Source: CAZSDU01 sp964605775 (GTDB lineage Bacteria > Bacteroidota > Bacteroidia > Bacteroidales > FEN-979). Taken from it: DNA of 64,000 nucleotides. The stretch is from contig CAZSDU010000011.1 in the NCBI GenBank assembly GCA_964605775.1, positions 16,542 through 80,541 of the forward strand, in the 5' to 3' direction. Made by a program: the position numbers and the translations under genes. Positions within the stretch are counted from its first letter, which is position 1; every line of letters starts with the position of its first letter. Positions 42,099-50,012 of the stretch are shown here, in pieces. Under the pieces are notes generated by a model that was given only the letters and a program-made list of their open reading frames with translations, had not been told where the DNA came from and did not search any database.

Positions 42099-42659
42099 TT
42101 AAAAACCTTTAACGTATAAATTCACTTTTGCCACGCCTCTCTTCAGCTGCTCAATCTGTTTCCTGATGCTTACGTCGTATTGCAGGTCTTTCCAGCTCAA
42201 CACAAAACCGCCGACAAGAGAGTGGTCGATTTCTTCCACCAGGTCAATGTTTGCCTTAGTAAACTGAGTCATCAGTTCCAGAACATTTTTCCGGATCACG
42301 GAATCAGGTGACACCGGCGCTTTAAAATGAACGGTAAGGATATTTTTGTACTCCTTATAAATTTCAACCACCTGTGTGCTAATTTCCGGAATGTATTTTT
42401 CCCTGTTCTTGCGAACCATGACCAACATAAAAGTCAGCATGGTTGGCCCGATTTTTTTCTCAAAAAGTTCTTTTAAAACTTTTATTTTCAAATCCTTATG
42501 AATAACCGGCGCGTGAAAAAAAGTCCTGAGATCCCTGCTTTGACGGGATATTTCCGAAACCGTCAATGCATCTTGATACATTTCTTCTGCCAAATCTTTC
42601 TCCACTGCTAATTCAAACAATGCATTGGCATATCTTCCGGCAACCAGGGAACCCCTCAT
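42099..42659 (-). CDS. atpH: ATP synthase F1 subunit delta
   Basis: 186 residues of the OSCP/delta type: RYANALFELAVEKDL near the N-terminus, FFHAPVIHKDLKIKVLKELF, and the conserved end DHSLVGGFVLSWKDLQYDVSIRKQIEQLKRG. It clamps the peripheral stalk to the alpha subunits at the top of F1. Gaps of 5 bases to atpF and 2 to atpA show tight operon packing. Confidence 0.95.
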   Translation of the reverse strand: MRGSLVAGRYANALFELAVEKDLAEEMYQDALTVSEISRQSRDLRTFFHAPVIHKDLKIKVLKELFEKKIGPTMLTFMLVMVRKNREKYIPEISTQVVEIYKEYKNILTVHFKAPVSPDSVIRKNVLELMTQFTKANIDLVEEIDHSLVGGFVLSWKDLQYDVSIRKQIEQLKRGVAKVNLYVKGF

Positions 42660-42664
42660 GTGTA

Positions 42665-43159
42665 TTAATTGAATTTAACTTCTTTTAACAATGCCTGAAT
42701 GTATTCTTCCTGTTTACGGGGATCAGAAAGTTCACGCTGCAAGAGTTTTTTAGCCACTTCGAGAGACAGATCGGCGACCTGATTTTTCAAATCGGTCATG
42801 GCGGCCATTTTTTCATTGTTGATGGTGACCTTTGCCGCATCAACAATGCGCCCGGCTTCTTCAGAAGCTTTCTGGCGGGCATCTTCAATGATTTTATCCT
42901 TTATCTTTCTTGCTTCATTGAGGATGGCATCCCGGTCATTCTTGGCTTCTTTCAGCAGTCCCTCATTGCTGAACTGAAGATGTTTCATTTCTTCTCTTGC
43001 CTTATCAGCTTCATGAAGCGCTTCCCGAATGGAATTTTCTCTCTCTTTCAACGCTTTCATGATTGGTTTCCAGGCAAATTTTCCAAGAATATACAATAGC
43101 AACAGAAAGACCAGGGTCATCCAGAAAATCAATCCTAAACCGGGAGTAATCAGTTCCAT
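42665..43159 (-). CDS. atpF: ATP synthase Fo subunit b
   Basis: 164 residues: one N-terminal TM (LGLIFWMTLVFLLLLYILGKFAW) and a long charged coiled coil (WKPIMKALKERENSIREALHEADKAREEMKHLQ...). Two copies make the peripheral stalk. It starts 3 bases after the atpE stop. Confidence 0.95.
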   Translation of the reverse strand: MELITPGLGLIFWMTLVFLLLLYILGKFAWKPIMKALKERENSIREALHEADKAREEMKHLQFSNEGLLKEAKNDRDAILNEARKIKDKIIEDARQKASEEAGRIVDAAKVTINNEKMAAMTDLKNQVADLSLEVAKKLLQRELSDPRKQEEYIQALLKEVKFN

Positions 43160-43162
43160 AGG

Positions 43163-43423
43163 CTAAATAAAAAGGATCAATAAACAAACGACAATAGCGA
43201 AAAAGGCCACGCCTTCAACCAATGCGGCTGCGATGATCATGTTGGAACGGATATCGCCGACAGCTTCCGGTTGACGGGCGATGGATTCAAGGGCACTTTT
43301 CCCGATATTCCCGATACCGATACCGGCACCGATCACGGCAATCCCGGCTCCCAGGCCGGCTCCCATCTTGGCAATGGCTGCAAAATCGCCAGCCAGTTGC
43401 AATAAAACTGCTAATACATGCAT
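43163..43423 (-). CDS. atpE: ATP synthase Fo subunit c
   Basis: 86 residues forming a helical hairpin: helix 1 GAGLGAGIAVIGAGIGIGNIG, polar loop ARQPE, helix 2 with the ion-binding Glu70 in AALVEGVAFFAIV. The residue after Glu70 is Gly and helix 1 lacks the Gln of sodium-binding c subunits, which favours proton coupling. The gene is 67 bases after atpB and 3 before atpF. Confidence 0.95.
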   Translation of the reverse strand: MHVLAVLLQLAGDFAAIAKMGAGLGAGIAVIGAGIGIGNIGKSALESIARQPEAVGDIRSNMIIAAALVEGVAFFAIVVCLLILFI

Positions 43424-43490
43424 AATTGGTCATTTTAAAAGTTACTACTAAAATTGATTCTTCATTTCTAACGCCTAATTCTGAATTGAT

Positions 43491-44642
43491 TTAATGGTGT
43501 TCTGGTTCCATTGTTGCCAGTCCGAAATACAAAGCAGACAATAACGTAAACACATAGGCCTGTATAAAAGCTACCAGCAACTCCAGCAGATTCATGAACA
43601 CCATAAAAGCTACTGAAACAACAGAAACTCCCAAACCCAATGCTGCACTGATCGCTCCAAAAATAAAAATAAGACTCACAAAGCCCAGCACAATGATATG
43701 CCCGGCAGTGATATTGGCAAAGAGTCGGACCATCAGCACAAAGGGTTTGGTGATAATTCCGACAATTTCCACTACGGGCATCAGGGGGATAGGAAATTTC
43801 AGCCACCAGGGTACCCCGGGCGTATTCATGATATCGATCCAGTAATGCTTATTCCCGTTAATGGTGGTCAGGATAAAGGTAAATGCCGCCAGCACCAGCG
43901 TAACAGAAATATTACCCGTAACGTTGGCTCCTCCGGGGAAAAGCGGAACAAGTCCCAACAAATTATTGAAAAAAATGAAGAAAAAAACCGTTAAAAGAAA
44001 CGGCATGAACGGTTCATATTTTTTTTCGCCAATAGAACTTTTTGCAATATCATCCCGGATAAACAGGATCAAAGGCTCCAGCAGAGATTGCAGTCCACTT
44101 GGGGCTTCGTTGACATTTCGTCTGTAGCTCCTTGTCACGATCAGAAAAATCCAGATCATCAGCAAAGCAGCTACCATGATGCCCAATACCGTTTTGGTGA
44201 TGGAAAAATCATACACTTCAGCCCCTGCCTGCGCCATAGGTTCATTGTCATCCCTGACAATTTTTCCTTTACGCGGACCTTCCTGCTCCAACCTGAACCC
44301 GTTATATGAATGGGTTTCATTATGAAATCTGGAGGAAGAAAAACAAAACAGACGGCCTTTATGGTAAAGAATGACCGGAAGGGGCACAGTCAGATGAAAA
44401 TCACCAACATTGAGAATATGCCATTCATGGTTATCCACAACATGTTCCATGATCATTTCACCCGCATTGAACTTTTTATCGGCAGTCACCCCCTGATGGG
44501 CGGAAGAGCTAACTGTATCTCCGGCCAGCAATGAAACCGGGAAAAAGAAAACCAGTGTCAGAAACAAAAGCCCTATGAAGGCGCGAAAACCGTGTCTTTG
44601 CTTTACAAACATCAATTCCTTGTCCGGAAAATCGGACTGCAA
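43491..44642 (-). CDS. atpB: ATP synthase Fo subunit a, long Bacteroidota type
   Basis: 383 residues, well above the 240-270 of proteobacterial AtpB. The extra N-terminal 150 residues hold a signal-like segment (FIGLLFLTLVFFFPVSLLAG) and a soluble part before TM1 (VLGIMVAALLMIWIFLIV). The catalytic helix with the essential Arg is FVLMVRLFANITAGH. It forms the proton half-channels against the c ring. ATG 44642 is the first start; ATG 44612 (MFVKQRHGF) directly before the signal segment is equally possible. It is preceded by a small lipoprotein gene 31 bases upstream. Confidence 0.93.
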   Translation of the reverse strand: MQSDFPDKELMFVKQRHGFRAFIGLLFLTLVFFFPVSLLAGDTVSSSAHQGVTADKKFNAGEMIMEHVVDNHEWHILNVGDFHLTVPLPVILYHKGRLFCFSSSRFHNETHSYNGFRLEQEGPRKGKIVRDDNEPMAQAGAEVYDFSITKTVLGIMVAALLMIWIFLIVTRSYRRNVNEAPSGLQSLLEPLILFIRDDIAKSSIGEKKYEPFMPFLLTVFFFIFFNNLLGLVPLFPGGANVTGNISVTLVLAAFTFILTTINGNKHYWIDIMNTPGVPWWLKFPIPLMPVVEIVGIITKPFVLMVRLFANITAGHIIVLGFVSLIFIFGAISAALGLGVSVVSVAFMVFMNLLELLVAFIQAYVFTLLSALYFGLATMEPEHH

Positions 44643-44673
44643 TGTTACAAAAAATAAACGTAAACGGGAAATG

Positions 44674-45045
44674 CTATTTCCCTGCTTTCTTAGCCGGAGT
44701 GTTCACATACAAGACCACGTATTGGTCAATCCCGGCAAAAGCCCTGACAGCACCCCAGTCCTGCCAGCTATAGGTATCATAATAGTAAATTCCGGGATTA
44801 ATTTCCCCGAAGAATGCCCTTCCGTTGAAATCGGTCCAGGCAGTGGCAAAATAAATTCCCTGCTGCAGATTGCTATAGCTGGTTGCAAGATAAACCTTTT
44901 CGTTCACCATGGGGAAACCGGAGAAGAAATCCAGGACATAAACGGAAATCGTACCCGTAGTGGCTTCCGTTTTCTTACACCCGGGAGAAAAAACAATCCC
45001 GCTGAGGAGCAGAAGGGTAAAAAGCAGTAAGAATCTTTTTTTCAT
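44674..45045 (-). CDS. Small lipoprotein upstream of atpB
   Basis: 123 residues. The signal MKKRFLLLFTLLLLSGIVFSPGC gives lipid-anchored Cys23. The rest (ISVYVLDFFSGFPMVNEKVYLATS, PGIYYYDTYSWQDWG) looks like a small beta-sandwich of the Ig or carboxypeptidase-regulatory type. The gene lies 31 bases before atpB on the same strand behind a good -7 box (45075-45082), and no box was seen between the two. It may therefore lead the ATP synthase transcript. A role in ATP synthase assembly is not implied by sequence. The position normally taken by atpI is empty. Confidence 0.78.
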   Translation of the reverse strand: MKKRFLLLFTLLLLSGIVFSPGCKKTEATTGTISVYVLDFFSGFPMVNEKVYLATSYSNLQQGIYFATAWTDFNGRAFFGEINPGIYYYDTYSWQDWGAVRAFAGIDQYVVLYVNTPAKKAGK

Positions 45046-45074
45046 GACTTGATAATTTAGGGGTTGATATCATG

Positions 45075-45082
45075 CAAATATA
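45075..45082 (-). promoter_or_regulatory. -7 promoter box TATATTTG before the lipoprotein/ATP synthase genes
   Basis: Exact TAnnTTTG element on the minus strand, 29 bases from the ATG at 45045. It is likely the promoter of the lipoprotein-atpBEFHAG transcript. Confidence 0.55.
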
Positions 45083-45153
45083 CATTTTTTCTTCCCGATT
45101 GTAACCTGTCTGTAAATTCAACGTCTTAATGCCCTGATGAACCGGAAATTCAT

Positions 45154-45161
45154 TAATTTTG
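45154..45161 (+). promoter_or_regulatory. -7 promoter box TAATTTTG of the tolC-like gene
   Basis: Exact TAnnTTTG element 50 bases before ATG 45212, divergent from the box at 45075-45082. Confidence 0.5.
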
Positions 45162-45211
45162 AACACTATTAAACAGTTTCTTTGAAAGTTCTTTATTTAA
45201 TACTTTTTCCT

Positions 45212-46660
45212 ATGCCTGAAAAATTTTTCCGGAACCCATTCCTACTGGTGTTCCTGTTTGTCCATGTCTTTTTCTCCGTCACCGCAACAGCTCAGAAAAT
45301 CTGGACCTTAGAAGATTGCATCAATTATGCCCTGGAAAACAATCTCGATATAAAAAAGCAGCTTCTTTACGTGGAATCGAACAAGAAAACCTTGCTACAG
45401 AGCGGACTGGATATGCTTCCCAATGTCAATGCCAACGGAACCAATGTGTGGAATTTCGGCCAGACGATTGATCAGTACACCAACAATTTTGCCACCAATA
45501 CTGTTCGTTCCAATAATTTCTACCTGCAAAGCAATGTCGTTTTGTTCAATGGTCTTCAGAAACTCAACACCCTAAAGCAAAACCGTATCAATGTCCTGGC
45601 CAGTCAGTACGATCTTGATGTGCTTAAAAACAGTATTTCCCTTTCAGTGGCAGGATTTTACCTCGACATCCTCTTTAATTCCGAATTGCTCGATGTGGCC
45701 AAGGAGCAACTCAGGATCACCCTGTCCCAAGTGGACCGCATCGGGAAACTGGTGGAGGCAGGCTCTTCTGCCCGGGGTGATTTACTCAATATACAGGCTC
45801 AGCGAGCGGCAGAAGAACTGGCATCCATTGAAGCTGAAAACCGTTTAAGTATTTCCAACCTTTCCCTACAGCAGTTAATTGATCTGCCTGTCACCCGTGA
45901 TTTCCGCATTGATAAACCCGGTCTTCGAGCAGTGGAGACTCCAAAAGACCTGATTTCACCTGAGATCATTTATGAAAAGTCGCTCAAGGCCAGACCTGAG
46001 ATACAAAGCGCTGAACTCCGGGTTCAGAGTGCACAGAAAAGTCTGGCCATTGCCAGGGGAATTCTATATCCTTCCCTTACTTTTTCAGGCTCCTGGGGGA
46101 CTGGATATTCAGGGGCAGCCAAGGAAATTGATCCCAATGTTGCCCCGGTAGTGACGATGCAGAAATTCGGGATCACTCAATTATCAAGGGATACGGTTTT
46201 TGCATATAGTGCACAGTACGCGATGAGAACGACTTCTTTCAGTGATCAATTGCATCAAAATGAAAATCAATCCCTGGGGTTTTACCTCAGAATTCCTATC
46301 TTCAATGGTTGGCAGGGAAGGAATGCCATCAGTCAGGCTAAAATATTACGTACCCAGGCCGAAATAGATCTGGATATCGAAAAAAGGGATTTGAGGAAAC
46401 TCATTGAGCAGGCTTATGCAGATGCCGTAGCTTCCCTGAAAAAGTATAATTCTTCCGTGGAAAAAGTCAGCGCTCAGGAAGAGTCATTCAAATATACCCA
46501 GCAGAAATTTGATGTAGGACTGATGACATCCTTCGATTACAACAACAGTAAAAAGGATCTCACCAAAGCCCAATCTGAACTGTTACAGGCAAAATATGAT
46601 TTTATCTTTAAAACCACCATACTCGAATTTTACATGGGAAACCCCATTAGCATTGATTAA
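45212..46660 (+). CDS. TolC family outer-membrane efflux protein
   Basis: 482 residues from ATG 45212, which begins a signal peptide (MPEKFFRNPFLLVFLFVHVFFSVTATAQ). A TTG-started extension from 45182 is possible but less likely. The mature part has the TolC repeat structure: WTLEDCINYALENNLDIKKQLLYVES, then LQSNVVLFNGLQKLNTLKQNRINVLASQYDL, and the second half with LRIPIFNGWQGRNAISQAKI and TSFDYNNSKKDLTKAQSELLQAKYDFIFKTTILEFYMG. It forms the outer-membrane duct of a tripartite pump with the adaptor encoded 36 bases downstream. No inner-membrane pump gene is in the cluster. Confidence 0.92.
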   Translation: MPEKFFRNPFLLVFLFVHVFFSVTATAQKIWTLEDCINYALENNLDIKKQLLYVESNKKTLLQSGLDMLPNVNANGTNVWNFGQTIDQYTNNFATNTVRSNNFYLQSNVVLFNGLQKLNTLKQNRINVLASQYDLDVLKNSISLSVAGFYLDILFNSELLDVAKEQLRITLSQVDRIGKLVEAGSSARGDLLNIQAQRAAEELASIEAENRLSISNLSLQQLIDLPVTRDFRIDKPGLRAVETPKDLISPEIIYEKSLKARPEIQSAELRVQSAQKSLAIARGILYPSLTFSGSWGTGYSGAAKEIDPNVAPVVTMQKFGITQLSRDTVFAYSAQYAMRTTSFSDQLHQNENQSLGFYLRIPIFNGWQGRNAISQAKILRTQAEIDLDIEKRDLRKLIEQAYADAVASLKKYNSSVEKVSAQEESFKYTQQKFDVGLMTSFDYNNSKKDLTKAQSELLQAKYDFIFKTTILEFYMGNPISID

Positions 46661-46696
46661 TGTTTATTTTTTCTTCAATCATTTATCTTTTACTCC

Positions 46697-48076
46697 ATGC
46701 GTGTTAAAAAATCAAGAAAAAAACTGTGGATCATCATTGCGGCCGTCGTTGGCCTTGTCCTGATCGTGATTTTCGCTGTCATCAAAGGGAAAAATAACGA
46801 TGGGATCAAAGTATCCACTGAAAAAGTGACCAAACGGACGATTATTCAAACGGTTTCTGCCAATGGTAAAATTCAACCGGAAAAAGACATCAAAATCAGT
46901 CCTTATATTTCCGGAGAAGTTGTTGAGCTGAAAGTCAAAGAAGGAGACCAGGTAAAGGCCGGAGACCTTCTGGCTAAAATCGATCCGGAAATTTATGTTT
47001 CCCAGTATGATCAAAGCGAAGCAGCCGTCAATACCCAGAAGGCCAATGCAGCCAATTCACGAGCACGGCTGATGCAAACCAAAGCCCAATTCGAAAATAC
47101 CCGCCTGACTTTCGAGCGACAGGAAAAATTGTACCAGCAAAATGTCATTTCCAAGGCAGAATACGACCAGGCAAAAGCGGCCTATCAGGTTTCCAGGGCT
47201 CAGGTGGATGCCGGGGAAGAAGACATCAAAGCCGCTGAGTTTATGATTAAAAGTTCAGAAGCCGCACTGAAGAAAGCAAAGGAAGATTTAACCAAAACCG
47301 CTATCTATGCTCCCAACGAGGGAACGGTTTCTAAACTTAGCGTGGAAAAAGGGGAAAGAGTAACTGGAGCTTCCCAGTTTTCGAGCGGTACCGAAATCAT
47401 GCGTATCGCCAACCTGAATGAAATGGAAGCCCAGGTGGAAGTGAATGAAAACGACATTGTCAGGGTGAGCCTTGGCGATACTGCACTCATCGAGGTAGAT
47501 GCTTACCTTAACAGGAAATTTAAAGGAATTGTAACGGAAATTGCCACTTCTGCCAATACCACCGGAGTAAGCGTTGATCAGGTGACCAATTTTAAAGTTA
47601 AAATCCATATGGTGAAAAACTCCTATAAGGATTTACTGGACCCTTTACGTCCTGATTTTTCCCCATTCCGGCCAGGGATGTCATGTACCGTAGAAATTCA
47701 GACTGAAACTGCGGTGAACATCTTAACCGTACCCATTCAGGCAGTGACCACTCGTATTGCTAAAGACACCCTGGATAAAATCAACCAGAAAAATAAATCA
47801 CAAAAAACTGAAGGTGATAATCAGGTCGAGTTCGTTTCCGGGAAAAAGAAAAGTGAAGAAATCCAGGAATGTGTTTTCCTCTTTGACCATGATATAGCAA
47901 AAAAGAAGGATGTGAAAACCGGCATACAGGATAATACATATATCCAGATCCTTTCAGGGTTAAAAGAAGGGGATGAAATCATTATATCGCCCTATACCGC
48001 TGTTTCAAAAACCCTGAATGACGGAAATAAAGTAAAAAAAGTTGACAAGAAAGATCTGTTTACAAAGGAGAAATGA
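46697..48076 (+). CDS. Efflux periplasmic adaptor (HlyD/MacA-like membrane fusion protein)
   Basis: 459 residues. N-terminal TM (LWIIIAAVVGLVLIVIFAVI), lipoyl half-motifs ISPYISGEVVELKVKEGDQVKAGDLLAKIDPEIY and IYAPNEGTVSKLSVEKGERV around a long alpha-helical hairpin, then a beta-barrel domain and the membrane-proximal domain. A Lys-rich insertion (INQKNKSQKTEGDNQ) sits late in the protein. It links a TolC duct to an inner-membrane ABC or RND pump. Its stop overlaps the tsaB start by 4 bases, a translational coupling with a tRNA-modification gene that is functionally unexpected. The matching MacB-type permease must lie elsewhere. Confidence 0.92.
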   Translation: MRVKKSRKKLWIIIAAVVGLVLIVIFAVIKGKNNDGIKVSTEKVTKRTIIQTVSANGKIQPEKDIKISPYISGEVVELKVKEGDQVKAGDLLAKIDPEIYVSQYDQSEAAVNTQKANAANSRARLMQTKAQFENTRLTFERQEKLYQQNVISKAEYDQAKAAYQVSRAQVDAGEEDIKAAEFMIKSSEAALKKAKEDLTKTAIYAPNEGTVSKLSVEKGERVTGASQFSSGTEIMRIANLNEMEAQVEVNENDIVRVSLGDTALIEVDAYLNRKFKGIVTEIATSANTTGVSVDQVTNFKVKIHMVKNSYKDLLDPLRPDFSPFRPGMSCTVEIQTETAVNILTVPIQAVTTRIAKDTLDKINQKNKSQKTEGDNQVEFVSGKKKSEEIQECVFLFDHDIAKKKDVKTGIQDNTYIQILSGLKEGDEIIISPYTAVSKTLNDGNKVKKVDKKDLFTKEK

Positions 48077-48780
48077 TCTTAGCCTTTGATACCGCTTCCA
48101 ATGTATGCTCAGTCGTTTTATCCGATAAGGGAAATTTGATTTCCCATAGGGAAACTACCGTAAAAAATGATCATGCGGCCAGGCTCAGCCTGTTTATCCA
48201 TGAAGTGATTTCCTCTGCGGGAATTTCCTTCTCAGCTCTTGACGCCATTGCGGTCAGCGCCGGGCCGGGCTCCTATACCGGGTTAAGGATAGGGGTGGCT
48301 ACCGCAAAAGGGTTATGCTATGCCATAGACAAACCCCTGATCGCCATCCCAACCCTGAAAGCCATGGCGCTGGGAATGGCTACCTCAATCCCCTCCCCTT
48401 TAGGGCAGGAGGCTCCCTTATATTGGTATTGTCCTATGCTCGATGCCCGGAGAATGGAAGTCTTCTGCGGACTTTATGATGCCCGGGGAAATGAAATCAG
48501 GGCGGTGATGGCAGAAATTATGGATTCCTCTTCTTTTCAGGAGGAGATGAAAGATCATCGCATCGTTTTCGGCGGAGAAGGAGCAAAAAAATGTCAACCT
48601 TTCCTGGGACAAAATAAAAATTCAATTTTTCTCGATAACTTTACCATTTCGGCAAAATATCTGATTCCATGGGCTGAAAAAAAACTTGATCAGGGTGATT
48701 TTGAAAACCTTGGCTGTTTTGAGCCTCTTTACCTTAAGGAATTTGTGGCCGGGAAACCAAGGGTAAAGGGGCTGTATTAA
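48073..48780 (+). CDS. tsaB: tRNA threonylcarbamoyladenosine biosynthesis protein TsaB
   Basis: 235 residues of the ASKHA fold: MILAFDTASNVCSVVLSDKG at the start, VSAGPGSYTGLRIGVATAKGLCYAIDKPLIAIPTL and PMLDARRMEVFCGLYD. TsaB scaffolds the TsaD-TsaE complex that makes t6A37 in ANN-decoding tRNAs. The stretch encoding SIPSPLGQEAPLYW (around residue 108-121) contains a GC-rich imperfect palindrome at 48391-48420 that looks like an invaded repeat in a variable loop. The ATG overlaps the adaptor stop by 4 bases. Confidence 0.93.
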   Translation: MILAFDTASNVCSVVLSDKGNLISHRETTVKNDHAARLSLFIHEVISSAGISFSALDAIAVSAGPGSYTGLRIGVATAKGLCYAIDKPLIAIPTLKAMALGMATSIPSPLGQEAPLYWYCPMLDARRMEVFCGLYDARGNEIRAVMAEIMDSSSFQEEMKDHRIVFGGEGAKKCQPFLGQNKNSIFLDNFTISAKYLIPWAEKKLDQGDFENLGCFEPLYLKEFVAGKPRVKGLY

Positions 48781-48781
48781 T

Positions 48782-48816
48782 TGGTGAGATGGTGAATTAG
48801 TGAGTTGGTGAGTGGA
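48782..48816. repeat. Octamer-type tandem repeat between tsaB and ispG
   Basis: Degenerate 8-base units, read on the minus strand as CTCACCAA, CTCACTAA, TTCACCAT, CTCACCAA. The same octamer family occurs as four perfect units inside the GT9 gene at 57458-57489. Confidence 0.6.
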
Positions 48817-48843
48817 TAAAATTTGGTTTGGAAGGATATATTC

Positions 48844-50001
48844 ATGAGGTTTAAGACAAGGGTTGTAAATATTGGCGATCTTCCTTTGGGCGGGGATTAT
48901 CCGGTTCGGGTTCAATCCATGACCAATACCAATACCCTGGATACGGCTGCTACCGTAGAACAGTCCATCCGAATGATTGAAGCCGGTTGCGAATATGTCC
49001 GGATCGCTGTCCCCGGAATGAAAGAAACTGAAAACCTGAGCAGGATCAAGAAAGAATTGCATAAAAAAGGATATCATATCCCTCTTATTGCCGATGTTCA
49101 TTACAACCCAAGAATTGCTGAAGTGGCGGCCACCATTGTTGAAAAGGTAAGGATCAATCCGGGAAATTATTCGGATAAAAGAAAAATGCAGGATGCAGGA
49201 TGCAGGATGACAGATAATGCATATCAGAATGAACTGGAAAAAATTGCTAAAAGAATAAAACCCCTGATCATGATCTGTAAGGACCATGGAACAGCCATCC
49301 GGATTGGCACAAACCATGGTTCACTGTCGGACAGGATCATGGAAAGTTACGGTGACACTCCGCTCGGAATGGTTGAATCAGCGATGGAGTTTGTCAGGAT
49401 CTGTGAAAGTTACAGTTTCAGGAATATTGTTTTATCGATGAAAGCCAGCAACACGAAAGTAATGATTAGCGCAAACCGCATGCTTGTGGAACGTATGAAA
49501 AAGGAAGGGATGAATTATCCTCTCCATCTTGGGGTTACTGAAGCAGGTAATGGAGAAGACGGCCGGCTAAAATCCGCTGTCGGCATCGGCAGTCTTCTGG
49601 CTGATGGAATTGGCGACACGATCCGGGTTTCCATAACCGAAGATCCGGAATATGAAATCCCGGTTGCTTATGGCATTCTTCAGGCATCCGGTGCCAGGAT
49701 CACCCGCGCGGAATTCATTTCCTGTCCTTCCTGTGCACGCACTTTATTTGACATTCAAAAAGCCGTTGAAACGATTAAAGCAAAAACCGGCCACCTGAAA
49801 GGATTAAAGATTGCCGTGATGGGATGCATCGTCAATGGCCCAGGGGAAATGGCCGATGCTGATTATGGATACGTGGGCGCCGGGAAAGGCAAAGTGACCC
49901 TGTTTAAAGGAAGGGAGGTGGTAAAAAACAACCTCGATGAGTTCATTGCCGTGGATGCGCTGATCAAGCTGATCAAAGAGAACGGAGATTGGGTAGAATA
50001 G
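48844..50001 (+). CDS. ispG: 4-hydroxy-3-methylbut-2-enyl diphosphate synthase IspG, short form
   Basis: 385 residues from ATG 48844 (a TTG at 48823 would add seven). The TIM-barrel half has LPLGGDYPVRVQSMTNTNTLD, LIADVHYNPR, KVRINPGN and NHGSLSDRIMESYGDTPLGMVES. The [4Fe-4S] half has ISCPSCARTLF and IAVMGCIVNGPGEMADADYGYVGAGKGK, giving the three Cys ligands. It makes HMBPP in the MEP isoprenoid pathway. In sequence it resembles the long IspG of Bacteroidota, but the roughly 230-residue insert domain expected after YEIPVAYGILQ is absent. Three perfect ATGCAGG heptamers (49186-49206) encode MQDAGCR at residues 115-121 in a variable loop. Confidence 0.92.
   Translation: MRFKTRVVNIGDLPLGGDYPVRVQSMTNTNTLDTAATVEQSIRMIEAGCEYVRIAVPGMKETENLSRIKKELHKKGYHIPLIADVHYNPRIAEVAATIVEKVRINPGNYSDKRKMQDAGCRMTDNAYQNELEKIAKRIKPLIMICKDHGTAIRIGTNHGSLSDRIMESYGDTPLGMVESAMEFVRICESYSFRNIVLSMKASNTKVMISANRMLVERMKKEGMNYPLHLGVTEAGNGEDGRLKSAVGIGSLLADGIGDTIRVSITEDPEYEIPVAYGILQASGARITRAEFISCPSCARTLFDIQKAVETIKAKTGHLKGLKIAVMGCIVNGPGEMADADYGYVGAGKGKVTLFKGREVVKNNLDEFIAVDALIKLIKENGDWVE
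49186..49206 (+). repeat. Three ATGCAGG heptamers inside ispG
   Basis: Three perfect tandem copies followed by the degenerate ATGACAG. The frame is kept because 21 bases equal seven codons. Confidence 0.8.
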
Positions 50002-50012
50002 GGGAGCTGTTT

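Noticed and set aside
48622..49317. 231-codon minus-strand frame over tsaB and ispG
   Set aside because: It is antisense to two well conserved genes and reads through the octamer repeat (STHQLTNSPSHQL); it is a by-product of the repeat.
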